Below are positions 40,654 through 50,317 of a stretch of 64,000 bases of DNA, in pieces. The stretch's first letter is position 1, and every line of letters begins with the position of its first letter. The notes below the pieces were generated by a model. The model made no database searches, was not told the DNA's origin, and worked only from the letters and a program-made list of their open reading frames with translations. Source of the DNA: Mesostigma viride. Its lineage: Eukaryota; Streptophyta; Mesostigmatophyceae; Mesostigmatales; Mesostigmataceae. Where the stretch lies: positions 4,181,094 to 4,245,093 of the forward strand of contig RPFO01000022.1 of NCBI GenBank assembly GCA_009746045.1, written 5' to 3'. The translations under genes and the position numbers were made by a program.

Positions 40654-42072
40654 ATGGCTGCTTTGTGGAGGTGTCAGCGTCCTTGGATCGGTGGTAGTAG
40701 TCTGCACGTACAGTTTCGGTGGAAACCCCGACATACCAGTGATGCCGGCGCATGTAAAAAGGCTCCCCGAACAGCCGGCTGCATGACTATTGAATCTCAC
40801 GCAGCGCCATTACGACGGGGACATCGGACGACCATCCGGTCAAGACCTGACTACAGGCTTGACTACACATCGCCGTTGCGCTTCTTTTTGGGATGCTCTC
40901 AGCCAGCCTTGCATGTTGGGAAGACAAAAGTCACGACCGCCACGGCTGCGCCCGTAAAGAAAGAAGACGTGCAAGTGCTCGACGGGGCAGTCGCTGCAAG
41001 GATGGACGCCAAGGTGGCTCTTGTAACGGGAATTACAGGTCAGGACGGGTCGTATTTGGCCGAGTTCCTGATGAGCAAAGGGTACACGGTGCACGGGATT
41101 ATCAGGAGGTCATCCTCCTTCAACGCGGGCAGAATTCAGCATCTGTATGAGGACCCCCACATTTCGGGCGTCCGCTTATTCTTGCACTACGGGGACCTGA
41201 CGGATTCGGCCAACTTGTGCTCGATCATAAGCCAGGTGCAGCCCAGTGAGATCTATAACTTGGGCGCGATGTCACACGTCAAGGTATCCTTTGAGCTGTC
41301 GGAGCACACCGCGGATGTGAACGGACTCGGCACGCTGCGCCTTCTAAACGCCATCCGCGCGTGCGGCATGGAGCGCACTTGCCGCTTCTACCAAGCCTCC
41401 ACGAGCGAGCTCTACGGCAAGGTACGCGAGACCCCCCAGTCAGAGAGCACCCCCTTCAACCCTCGCTCGCCGTACGCCGTGGCCAAGCTGTTCGCGTACT
41501 GGACCGTGGTAAACTATCGGGAGGCGTACGGAATGTACCTCGTCAACGGGATACTCTTCAACCACGAGAGCCCCCGCCGGGGCGCCACGTTCGTGACCCG
41601 CAAGATCACACGCGCGGTCGCCCAGTACAAGGTCGCCCCCAGCCCGACCTCCTGCCTGTACCTGGGAAACCTGGAGGCCCGGCGCGACTGGGGCCACGCG
41701 CGCGACTACGTGGTGTCCATGTGGATGATGCTGCAGGCGGATGAGCCGGGCGACTACGTGGTCGCCACGGGCGAGTGCCACACGGTGCGCCAGTTCGTGG
41801 TCGCGGCGTTCCGTGCCGCAGGGATCGAGATCCGCTGGGAGGGGGCGCCAGGGAGCCTGGGGGAGATTGGTGTCGATACTTCCAACGGCCACGTGGTCGT
41901 GCGCATCGACCCCAAGTATTTCCGCCCGACCGAGGTCGACCTGCTGGTCGGCGATGCGAGCAAAGCACGCGCGCGCCTCGGCTGGCACCCCTCAGTCACG
42001 TTTGATGGGCTGGTCGAGGAGATGGTTGCGGAGGACATCAAGGCAGCACTCGCGGGGGGCTTAGACAATTAG
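40654..42072 (+). CDS. GMD: GDP-mannose 4,6-dehydratase
   Basis: Converts GDP-D-mannose to GDP-4-keto-6-deoxy-D-mannose, the first step to GDP-L-fucose; a cytosolic short-chain dehydrogenase/reductase. Counting from the second good ATG (41002; 356 aa, near the family's usual 345-375), the NADP-binding GITGQDG is at 10-16. The catalytic residues are Thr134 and Glu136 (STSELYG) and Tyr158-xxx-Lys162 ([12 protein letters not shown]). [17 protein letters not shown] is also present, as are the C-terminal [20 protein letters not shown] residues. The frame is open upstream to ATG 40654 (CACCATGGC), which would add 116 residues without a recognised domain; that extension may be real, a targeting segment, or untranslated leader. 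No introns, no frame break. A partner epimerase/reductase is not in this window. Confidence 0.92.
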   Translation: MAALWRCQRPWIGGSSLHVQFRWKPRHTSDAGACKKAPRTAGCMTIESHAAPLRRGHRTTIRSRPDYRLDYTSPLRFFLGCSQPALHVGKTKVTTATAAPVKKEDVQVLDGAVAARMDAKVALVTGITGQDGSYLAEFLMSKGYTVHGIIRRSSSFNAGRIQHLYEDPHISGVRLFLHYGDLTDSANLCSIISQVQPSEIYNLGAMSHVKVSFELSEHTADVNGLGTLRLLNAIRACGMERTCRFYQASTSELYGKVRETPQSESTPFNPRSPYAVAKLFAYWTVVNYREAYGMYLVNGILFNHESPRRGATFVTRKITRAVAQYKVAPSPTSCLYLGNLEARRDWGHARDYVVSMWMMLQADEPGDYVVATGECHTVRQFVVAAFRAAGIEIRWEGAPGSLGEIGVDTSNGHVVVRIDPKYFRPTEVDLLVGDASKARARLGWHPSVTFDGLVEEMVAEDIKAALAGGLDN

Positions 42073-43437
42073 AGAGGGGGGCGAGAGGACAAGTGAGGGG
42101 AGGGAGAGGACAAGCGGGAGGGGAGAGTGACCTGAATCTGCACAACTGGGAAAAGGGAGCATGTCCCCCATGGGATGAGGGCGTTGACGTGCACAAGTAG
42201 AGGGAGAAGTGGTGGAAGAAGGTGCGACGTTTGCATGAGAGGAAGGGAGGAGGGGGAAAGGAGGGGGAGAGGGGGAGGGGGAGGAGGGCGGACGCGGCAC
42301 ACACAAAGATGTCATGGGAGGGGTGGGCGCCATATGCAGCAAACAATGCATCCAGGCAGGGAAAGGCAGTTTTTTTTATTTTTTAATTTTTTAAGGGGGC
42401 GGGGGGGAAGTACGTGTGTCCGCGTGCCCTTGGACACCAAACGGGGGTCAGCTACGTTCCAGAGGGACCCGCCTGGTTGGTCGTGGGAGCTGCCGTGCAA
42501 CCATCCGCGGGCGTAGTGGGCGTGAGCACCGTGAAGTGCAGATAAAGGCCGGCGTAGTGGGCTAAGTATGAGCGCCGAGCAGCAAGTTAGACGTTAGACA
42601 ACCCGCATGTCCCAAGTACGAATCCCACAGCAAGTTCTTTGCTGCAGCTGTTCGTAATCAAGTTAAGTGAACAGAGCGATCTTTGCCTCAAACGGCCAGG
42701 GTTGTCGGAGGCTATCCGCGGCCCCGCGCGCTTGGAGGAGCCTCCTGGTTGCAGCGGAGGAACAGAAGGGCTTCCATGGGGCAAGACAGGATGATCGCGG
42801 GGCCACGCCATGCCCTGTAGGGGGCAGTCTGGGGAGAGCTTGTGGGCACGTGCGCCTTCATCTTTGGGGGGGTGCCTTGCGAAGCCTGCGCAAGCGGGCA
42901 CATCGCGGTCACTGTAGTGGGCACATTGCGGTCACTATAGTGGGCACCCACAGCGGCGGCCTTTCGAATCGGGAAGGCCCACACTAAATCACTAATCGAA
43001 AATTACTTGGGAAATGTTGTCTCGGGCTGATGGACATGTGTGCCCCTCAATTGCGGAGTTAAATTGGATGTATAATTGAATGAAATACATTATTACATTC
43101 CATGCATCGATGCTCGAGTCATCGCGATATCTGAATATCTTACATAATTACAGACCCATCAATTGGAAGATCAGAAAGCTCCAGTGCATCTGCTCTACGA
43201 CCGGACGTCTCAATCGTACGTAGTGCTTTCGAGTTATAATTACCCTCAATGTATGTCTGGAAAATCCACGTGCAGGCAGTGTCAAATGCATGGTATATGA
43301 ACTAGTTATGTACATGTCAAGATGATGACAGTCAAGCGAGGCCATACATGTTGACGGACAAGTGAGCCTGTAGACCTACGTCGATCCCCAGTTCCTCGAT
43401 GTCGTGCGCAGCCCCGATATCATCAGATTTCCAATCC
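42073..43437. other. no gene recognised; purine-rich tracts
   Basis: G-rich GAGGGGGAGAGGGGGAGGGG tracts directly follow the dehydratase stop (42073-42290), then a T run and G run near 42370-42405. Duplicated GGTCACTGTAGTGGGCAC words lie at 42905-42945. Nothing coding is supported. Confidence 0.45.
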
Positions 43438-43451
43438 CCAACGGCCGTCGG
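43438..43451. promoter_or_regulatory. CCAACGGCCGTCGG palindromic site 1
   Basis: Near-palindrome with the CCAACGG core of plant MSA/three-repeat-MYB sites. It is about 68 bp upstream of a TATA-like TATATAAT. Confidence 0.45.
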
Positions 43452-43518
43452 CTCCGCAAAATCCACGTTCGCGATTAAACAGTGCAACCGCGAGGGCCGT
43501 TCTAACTTGTAATCCACC

Positions 43519-43526
43519 TATATAAT
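43519..43526 (+). promoter_or_regulatory. TATA-like box
   Basis: TATATAAT, 68 bp downstream of palindromic site 1 and followed by unassigned sequence with short open frames. Promoter activity is inference. Confidence 0.3.
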
Positions 43527-44069
43527 GGGCTCCGTCTCGTCACCGTGCGTTCGCATCAACAGGACAGCCACGGGTGTCGCGACGTCTCGGACGCTGTGCA
43601 CTACACGCATCATCTCGGTCATCGCAGCCGTCGAGCACGTCACAAGCATCAATTATTCTCTGGACGAATTCTCGTGACCGTGTTGATATTAATGTCTGCC
43701 AACTTCACGACTGTGAACAGCAGCCTCACGCACGTCCGGTCCATCCGACTCCGTCAGGCGGTGTTGCGAATGGCGTCCTGCGTGCAAAAACCAGTACATG
43801 AAGGACAATAATGTTAGCCCGTTAGACAGATTTGTCTGTGGTTCCGCTTACAGCAGTACTAATCACCCGTTACGCGGATTTCGGGCAAGTGGGTATCCTC
43901 CTACATTACATGTATCCAATTATGGACGGGAGATTTAAAATGGGAAACAAGTATCAGCGAACCCAGAATCAAGGTATCCACGCAACGGTTTTGAAGAAAC
44001 GGCTATGTACATATAGACACAATGAACTGAACAAAACTTTAGTAGCTCACTCGTCGTTCACTTGTTAGT
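43527..44069. other. no gene recognised
   Basis: Two overlapping short plus frames (from about 43545 and 43574) have no recognisable domain. No repeat. Confidence 0.4.
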
Positions 44070-44189
44070 CGTAACGGAGGCAGTCATTCAGTCAGTTTGC
44101 AAGTTCAGTTGGCAAGTACGGAAACACACGCAAGTGCGTAACGGAGGCAGTCAGTCAGTCAGTTTGCAAGTGCAGTTGGCAAGTACGGA
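44070..44189. repeat. 67-bp tandem duplication
   Basis: CGTAACGGAGGCAGTCA...CAGTTTGCAAGT...CAGTTGGCAAGTACGGA occurs at 44070 and again 67 bp later; inside, CAGT is repeated. Confidence 0.85.
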
Positions 44190-44493
44190 CCACCAACCGC
44201 GTGTGTACGTCCATGATATCGCAATAATATAATCAAGAATAACAGGGAACGGTTAATGTATCCTTTACGCAGCTTTTTCGTTCAGGGCATGTTGAAATAA
44301 CGAAAGTGGGGTCAGGTGTTCGAACCTTCCAAGTGCCGAATTTTTTACGAACCAGCGCATTCACGAACCTTGCACTGGGGACGCGGTGGACGTGTACCAT
44401 TACCCCGGCCTAATTCTAGCATTGTACACAAGGGGCGGTGGCTAGCAGTAAAGAAGGGCATCCTAGTCATAACGCTGGGCAAGTTTAAAAGCA
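44190..44493. other. no gene seen
   Basis: Unique sequence without supported features. Confidence 0.4.
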
Positions 44494-44507
44494 CCAACGG
44501 CCGTTGA
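44494..44507. promoter_or_regulatory. CCAACGGCCGTTGA palindromic site 2
   Basis: Palindrome with one mismatch, 11 bp after a TTTAAAA motif. Confidence 0.4.
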
Positions 44508-44748
44508 GTAGGAAAAAAAAAGAGCAGGAGAAGAGCACGTCGACGTTTCAACAGCAAGACAAAAATATTGAACCCCGAGTACCAATGAAAATGCTTTCAT
44601 GCATGTCCACCCCGACGAGGCACAAATTCATGCATGCCCACCCCGACGAGGCACAAATTAATGAACGACAGATTTCTCACCCCCCCCCGGCACATGGAAC
44701 AAGTGCCATCGCACGCACACACTTTGTAGACAGGAGAGTTTCGAGAGT

Positions 44749-44762
44749 CCAACGGCCGTTGG
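44749..44762. promoter_or_regulatory. CCAACGGCCGTTGG palindromic site 3
   Basis: Perfect 14-bp palindrome in the context TTTCGAGAGT-palindrome-CTCGGAGAAAT. Confidence 0.45.
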
Positions 44763-44996
44763 CTCGGAGAAATTGACAGTACACCGTAAAGACATTAAAA
44801 TTATCACTTTGTTGTCTTATGTGTGCCGTGTCATTTCCCAAGGTCAAAAGCCGTCAACTTCTGCACCTCTTGTCCCTCCCACCCGTACGCACTAAGCATG
44901 CCCACCTTACACTACCACATGTGGCTCTTGAGAAAACTCCCCCCGACGATGCACATGTGCCATTCACGCACACACCTTCAGACAAGGCTATCAGTT

Positions 44997-45305
44997 TTTC
45001 GAAGTCCAACGGCCGTTGGCTCCGAGAAATGCTGTTACAACTCAAAATTACAATGGTGACATCCACGAGCTAGTGGTACGCCGAACAAGTGCTTGTATGA
45101 CATATGGCGACTGCCCGTGAGGAAAAGTCCACCACCACACACGGTCAGTTTTTTGAGTCCAACGGCCGTTGGCTCCGAGAAATGCTGTTACAACGCAAAA
45201 TTACAATGGTGACATACATGAGCTAGTGGTACGCCGAACAAGTGCTTGTATGACATATGGCGACTGCCCGTGAGGAAAAGTCCACCACCACACACGGACA
45301 GTTTT
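44997..45305. repeat. 153-bp tandem duplication carrying palindromic sites 4 and 5
   Basis: Two copies, 153 bp apart, each starting near TTTTTTGAGTCCAACGGCCG. The perfect palindrome CCAACGGCCGTTGG is at 45006-45019 and 45159-45172. A truncated half site (CCAACG, about 45314) marks the start of a third copy. Confidence 0.88.
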
Positions 45306-45654
45306 TTGACTCCAACGCAAGAACAGACGTAATGCACACCAAGTGACCAAGTGGCAAGATAAAGACACCCTTGCCAATCTCTACCCACAAAAACTTAGCC
45401 CCGAAATCCGTAGCCCCGAAATCCGTGATTGATTTGTACATTGTAGATGACAATGCAGCGATCACATGTATTCTGAAACCAACACGTTTTTACCTAGTTA
45501 TCATGGTAACCAATTTATGGTTACCTAGTTATCCATGGCTAGAAAGTTGTAAATACACGATGTGGCCACACACGCCATAGATGAAAATCATAACCAGATC
45601 ACGCACATGATCATGGAAGGGGACTCTATTGATCTCAAAAAAGAAAGCTCAAGA
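45306..45654. other. no gene seen
   Basis: Contains a 14-bp direct doublet AGCCCCGAAATCCGT (45397-45425). Otherwise unique. Confidence 0.4.
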
Positions 45655-45711
45655 CACCCTACACCCTACACCCTACACCCTACACCATACATCCTACAAC
45701 CTACACCCTTA
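45655..45711. repeat. CCCTACA heptamer block (telomere-like variant)
   Basis: Four to five CACCCTA units followed by degenerate ones (CCATACA, TCCTACA, ACCTACA, CCCTTA). One base different from the plant-type CCCTAAA telomere unit. About 370 bp from the satellite. Confidence 0.7.
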
Positions 45712-45745
45712 ACTCTCCACCCTTAGCTTACGTGACCTTTTTTTC

Positions 45746-45814
45746 GGAGAAATGTCCGAGTGGAATGCTATGTATGGGGTAACTTTCCCAAGGGTTCGAA
45801 TCCCTCTTTCTCCA
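45746..45814 (+). tRNA. tRNA-Ser-like sequence, shortened (relic or tRNA-derived head)
   Basis: GGAGAAA pairs with TTTCTCC (7-bp acceptor stem) followed by discriminator A. TGTCCGAGTGG is one base off the plastid-type tRNA-Ser A box (TGGCCGAGTGG), and GGTTCGAATCC is a perfect B box/T-arm. Total length is only 69 nt; a serine tRNA needs about 85-90. The anticodon arm and long variable arm are not formed. It is probably a decayed, possibly organelle-derived, copy or the head of a tRNA-derived retroposon. Confidence 0.45.
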
Positions 45815-45924
45815 TTAGAGTTTTGTTTAGCTTCTATTCTCGTCTACACATAATTCACACGAAGTACGCTTGCAAATACTTTATTACTATTTTGTTTGAT
45901 ATACTACACTAATATTATAATTGT

Positions 45925-46060
45925 TGTGTGTGTGTGTTGTTCACGTGTGCGTGTGTGTGTTGTGTGTGTTGTGTGTGTTGTGCGTGTGCGTGTGCGTGTG
46001 CGTGTGCGTGTGCGTGTGCGTGTGTGTGTGTATATAATTTTTTGTTGTGTGTGTGTGTTG
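45925..46060. repeat. (GT)n-rich microsatellite leading into the satellite
   Basis: TGTGTGTGTTGTGTGTGTTG and TGCGTGTGCGTGTGCGTG stretches, interrupted by TATATAATTTTTTG near 46030. Confidence 0.9.
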
Positions 46061-46075
46061 TGTGTTGTACGTGCA

Positions 46076-49000
46076 AGGTGTATGTACATGTGTGTGCAGC
46101 CGGCCCTTGCGTGCGCGGTGTGTGTACGTTTCTGTGCAGCCGCCCCTTGCGTGCGCGGTGTATGTACGTGTGTGTGCATGCCGGCCCTTGCGTGCATGGT
46201 GTGTGTACGTGTGTGTGCAGCCGCCCCTTGCGTGCGCGGTGTATGTACATGTGTTTGCACTCGCCCATTGCGTGCGCGGTGTATGTACGTGTGTGTGCAG
46301 CCGCCCCTTGCGTGCGCGGTGGATGTACGTGTGTGCGCACTCGCCCCTTGCGTGCGCGGTGTATGTACGTGTGTGTGCAGCCGCCCCTTGCGTGCGCGGT
46401 GTATGTACATGTGTGTGCATCCTTGTCCTTGCGTGCATGGTGTATGTACATGTGAGTGCCGTCGCCCCAACCGTGCATTGTGTATGTACGTGTGTGTGCA
46501 GCCGCCCCTTGCGTGCATGGTGTGTGTACATGTGTGTGCATCCTTGTCCTTGCGTGCATGGTGTATGTACATGTGTTTGCACTCGCCCCTTGCGTGCGCG
46601 GTGTGTGTACGTGTGTGTGCAGCCGCCCCTTGCGTGCATGGTGTGTGTACATGTGTGTGCATCCTTGTCCTTGCGTGCATGGTGTGTGTACATGTGTGTG
46701 CAGCCGCCCCTTGCGTGCGCGGTGGATGTACATGTGCGGGCAGTTGCCCCTTGCGTGCGCGGTGTATGTACATGTGTTTGCACTCGCCCCTTGCGTGCGC
46801 GGTGTATGTACATGTGTGTGCAGCCGCCCCTTGCGTGCATGGTGTATGTACATGTGCTTGCACTGGCCCCGTGCGTGCGCGGTGTATGTACGTGTGTGTG
46901 CAGCCGCCCCTTGCGTGCGCGGTGTATGTACGTGCGTGTGCAGCCGCCCCTTGCGTGCGCGGTGTATGTACATGTGTGTGCATCCTTGTCCTTGCGTGCG
47001 CGGTGTATGTACATGTGTTTGCACTCGCCCCTTGCGTGCGCGGTGATGTACATGTGTGTGCAGCCGCCCCTTGCGTGCATGGTGTATGTACATGTGTGTG
47101 CAGTCCTTGTCCTTGCGTGCATGGTGTGTGTACATGTGTGTGCAGCCGCCCCTTGCGTGCGCGGTGGATGTACATGTGCGGGCAGTTGCCCCTTGCGTGC
47201 GCGGTGTATGTACATGTGTTGCACTCGCCCCTTGCGTGCGCGGTGTATGTACATGTGTGTGCAGCCGCCCCTTGCGTGCATGGTGTATGTACATGTGTTG
47301 CACTGGCCCCTTGCGTGCGCGGTGTATGTACGTGTGTGTGCAGCCGCCCCTTGCGTGCGCGGTGTATGTACGTGTGTGTGCAGCCGCCCCTTGCGTGCGC
47401 GGTGTATGTACATGTGTGTGCAGCCTTGCCCCTTGCGTGCGCGGTGTATGTACATGTGTTTGCACTCGCCCCTTGCGTGCGCGGTGTATGTACATGTGTG
47501 TGCAGCCGCCCCTTGCGTGCATGGTGTATGTACATGTGTGTGCAGCCGCCCCGTGCGTGCGCAGTGTATGTACGTGTGTGTGCAGCCGCCCCGTGCGTGC
47601 GGTGTGTGTACGTGTGTGTGCAGCAGCCCCTTGCGTGCGCGGTGTATGTACGTGTGTGCAGCCGCCCTTGCGTGCGCGGTGTATGTACATGTGTGTGCAG
47701 CCGCCCCTTGCGTGCGGTGTATGTACATGTGTTGCACTGGCCCCTTGCGTGCGCGGTGTATGTACGTGTGTGCACTCGCCCCTTGCGTGCGCGGTGTATG
47801 TACGTGTGTGTGCAGCCGCCCCTTGCGTGCGCGGTGTATGTACATGTGTGTGCAGCCGCCCCTTGCGTGTGCGGTGATGTACATGTGTGTGCAGGCCCCT
47901 TGCGTGCGCGGTGTATGTACATGTGTTTGCACTCGCCCCTTGCGTGCGCGGTGTATGTACATGTGTGTGCAGCCGCCCCTTGCGTGCATGGTGTATGTAC
48001 ATGTGTTGCACTGGCCCCGTGCGTGCGCGGTGTATGTACGTGTGTGTGCAGCCGCCCCTTGCGTGCGCGGTGTATGTACGTGTGTGCGCACTCGCCCCTT
48101 GCGTGCGCGGTGTATGTACGTGTGTGTGCAGCCGCCCCTTGCGTGCGCGGTGTATGTACATGTGTGTGCATCCTTGTCCTTGCGTGCGCGGTGTATGTAC
48201 ATGTGTGTGCACTCGCCCCTTGCGTGCGCGGTGTATGTACATGTGTGTGCAGCCGCCCCTTGCGTGCATGGTTTATGTACATGTGTGTGCAGCCCCTTGC
48301 GTGCGCAGTGTATGTACGTGTGTGTGCAGCCGCCCCTTGCGTGCGTGGTGTGTGTACATGTGAGTGCAGCCGCCCCTTGCGTGCGCGGTGTATGTACGTG
48401 TGTGTGCAGCCCCTTGCGTGCTTTGTGTGTGTACATGTGTGTGAATCCTTGTCCTTGCGTGCATGGTGTGTGTACGTGTGTGTGCAGCCGCCCCTTGCGT
48501 GCATGGTGGATGTACATGTGAGTGCCGTTGCCCCTTGCGTGCGCGGTGTATGTACGTGTGTGTGCAGCCGTCCCTTAATTGCGTGCGCGGTGTGTGTACG
48601 TGTGTGTGCACTCGCCCCTTGCGTGCGCGGTGTATGTACGTGTGTGCAGCCGCCCCTTGCGTGCGCGGTGTATGCCAGTGTGTGTGCATGCCGGCCCTTG
48701 CGTGCAAGGTGGTGTGTAAGTGTGTGTGCAGCCCCTTGCGTGCATGGTGTATGTACGTGTGTGTGCAGCCGGCCCTTGCGTGCATGGTGTGTGTACATGT
48801 GAGTGCAGCCGTCCCTTCCGTGCATGGTGTGTGTACGTGTGTGTGCAGTTGCCCCTTGCGTGCGCAGTGTATGTACGTGTGTGTGCATGCCGGCCCTTGC
48901 GTGCATGGTGTGTGTACGTGTGTGTGCAGTTGCCCCTTGCATGCGCGGTGTATGTACATGTGAGTGCAGCCGCCCAAGAGTATGTACATGTGAGTGCCGT

Positions 49001-50153
49001 CGCCCCTAATTGCGTGCATTGTGTGTGTAAGTGTGTGTGCAGCAGCCCCTTGCGTGCGCGGTGTATGTACGTGTGTGTGCAGCCGCCCCTTGCGTGCTTT
49101 GTGTGTGTACATGTGTGTGCATCCTTGTCCTTGCGTGCATGGTGTATGTACATGTGTGTGCAGCCGGCCCTTGCGTGCGCGGTGGATGTACATGTGCGGG
49201 CAGTTGCCCCTTGCGTGCGCGGTGTATGTACGTGTGTGTGCAGCCGTCCCTTGCGAACGCGGTGTATGTACGTGTGTGTGCAGCCGCCCCTTGCGTGCAT
49301 GGTGAGTGTAAGTGTGTGTGCAGCAGCCCCTTGCGTGCGCAGTGTATGTACGTGTGTGTGCAGCCGCCCCTTGCGTGCGCGGTGTGTGTATACTGTGTGT
49401 GCATGCCGGCCCTTGCGTGCATGGTGTGTGTACGTGTGTGTGCAGCCGCCCCTTACATAAGCGGTGTATGTACGTGTGTGTGCATGCCGGCCCTTGCGTG
49501 CGCGGTGTATGTACGTGTTTATGCAGCCGCCCCTTGCGTGCGCAGTGTATGTCCATGTGTGGGCAGTTTCCCCTTGCGTGCGCGGTGTATGTACGTGTGT
49601 GTGCAGCCGGCCCTTGCGTGCGCGGTGTGTGTACATGTGTGTGCAGTTGCCCCTTGCGTGCGCGGTGTATGTAAGTGTGTGTGCAGCCGGCCCTTGCGTG
49701 CGCGGTGTGTGTACATGTGAGTGCAGCTGCCCCAAGCGTGCGCGGTGTGTGTACATGTGTGTGCAGTTGCCCCTTGCGTGCGCGGTGGATGTACGTGTGT
49801 GTGCATGCCGGCAATTGCGTGCATGGTGTGTGTACGTGTGTGTGCAGCCGCCCCTTGCGTGCGCGGTGTATGCCAGTGTGTGTGCATGCCGGCCCTTGCG
49901 TGCAAGGTGTGTGTAAGTGTGTGTGCAGCCCCTTGCGTGCATGGTGTATGTACGTGTGTGTGCAGCTGCCCCTTGCGTGCGCGGTGTGTGTACGTGTGTG
50001 TGCAGCCGCCCCGTGGTTGCGCGGTGTATGTACATGTGTGTGCAGTTGCCCCTTGCGTGCGCGGTGTATGTACGTGTGTGTGCAGCCGCCCCTTGCGTGC
50101 GCGGTGTAGGTACGTGTGTGTGCAGCCGCCCCAAGCGTGCGCGGTGTGTGTAC
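46076..50153. repeat. 40-bp GT-rich satellite, block 1
   Basis: Monomer GTATGTACGTGTGTGTGCAG followed by CCGCCCCTTGCGTGCGCGGT. The 8-10 nt after TGCA vary (GCCGCCCC, GTTGCCCC, CTCGCCCC, TGCCGGCC, TCCTTGTCC). Monomers left of about 48.5 kb are more irregular. Because the 40-mer lacks stops in every frame on both strands and 40 is not a multiple of 3, frames of up to about 1,000 codons run through it; none is a gene. Confidence 0.97.
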
Positions 50154-50317
50154 TTTGTGAGCTAATGCTCGTATTATCTTGTGCTACATGGTGCATTAGG
50201 GTCAGGGTACTCGCCGCTAGCTTCTAGAAAGAATTTGTAAAAATATATTTCTGGCACAGGTCAAACATGAGGTGTCTGGCGTGTAACCCGAAACCAATCA
50301 CTATGTAAACACTGGAT
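50154..50317 (-). mobile_element. 164-bp insertion Y in the satellite, no target duplication
   Basis: Starts TTTGTGAGCTAATGCTCGTA and ends ACACTGGAT. Reverse-complemented, its ends (ATCCA ... GAGCATTAGCTCACAAA) match those of insertion X (57397-59410). The satellite reads on perfectly across it (GTGTAC | ATGTGTGTGC). The higher-order period is 3,645 bp elsewhere and 3,809 bp here, a difference of exactly 164, so nothing was duplicated or lost. Confidence 0.8.
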
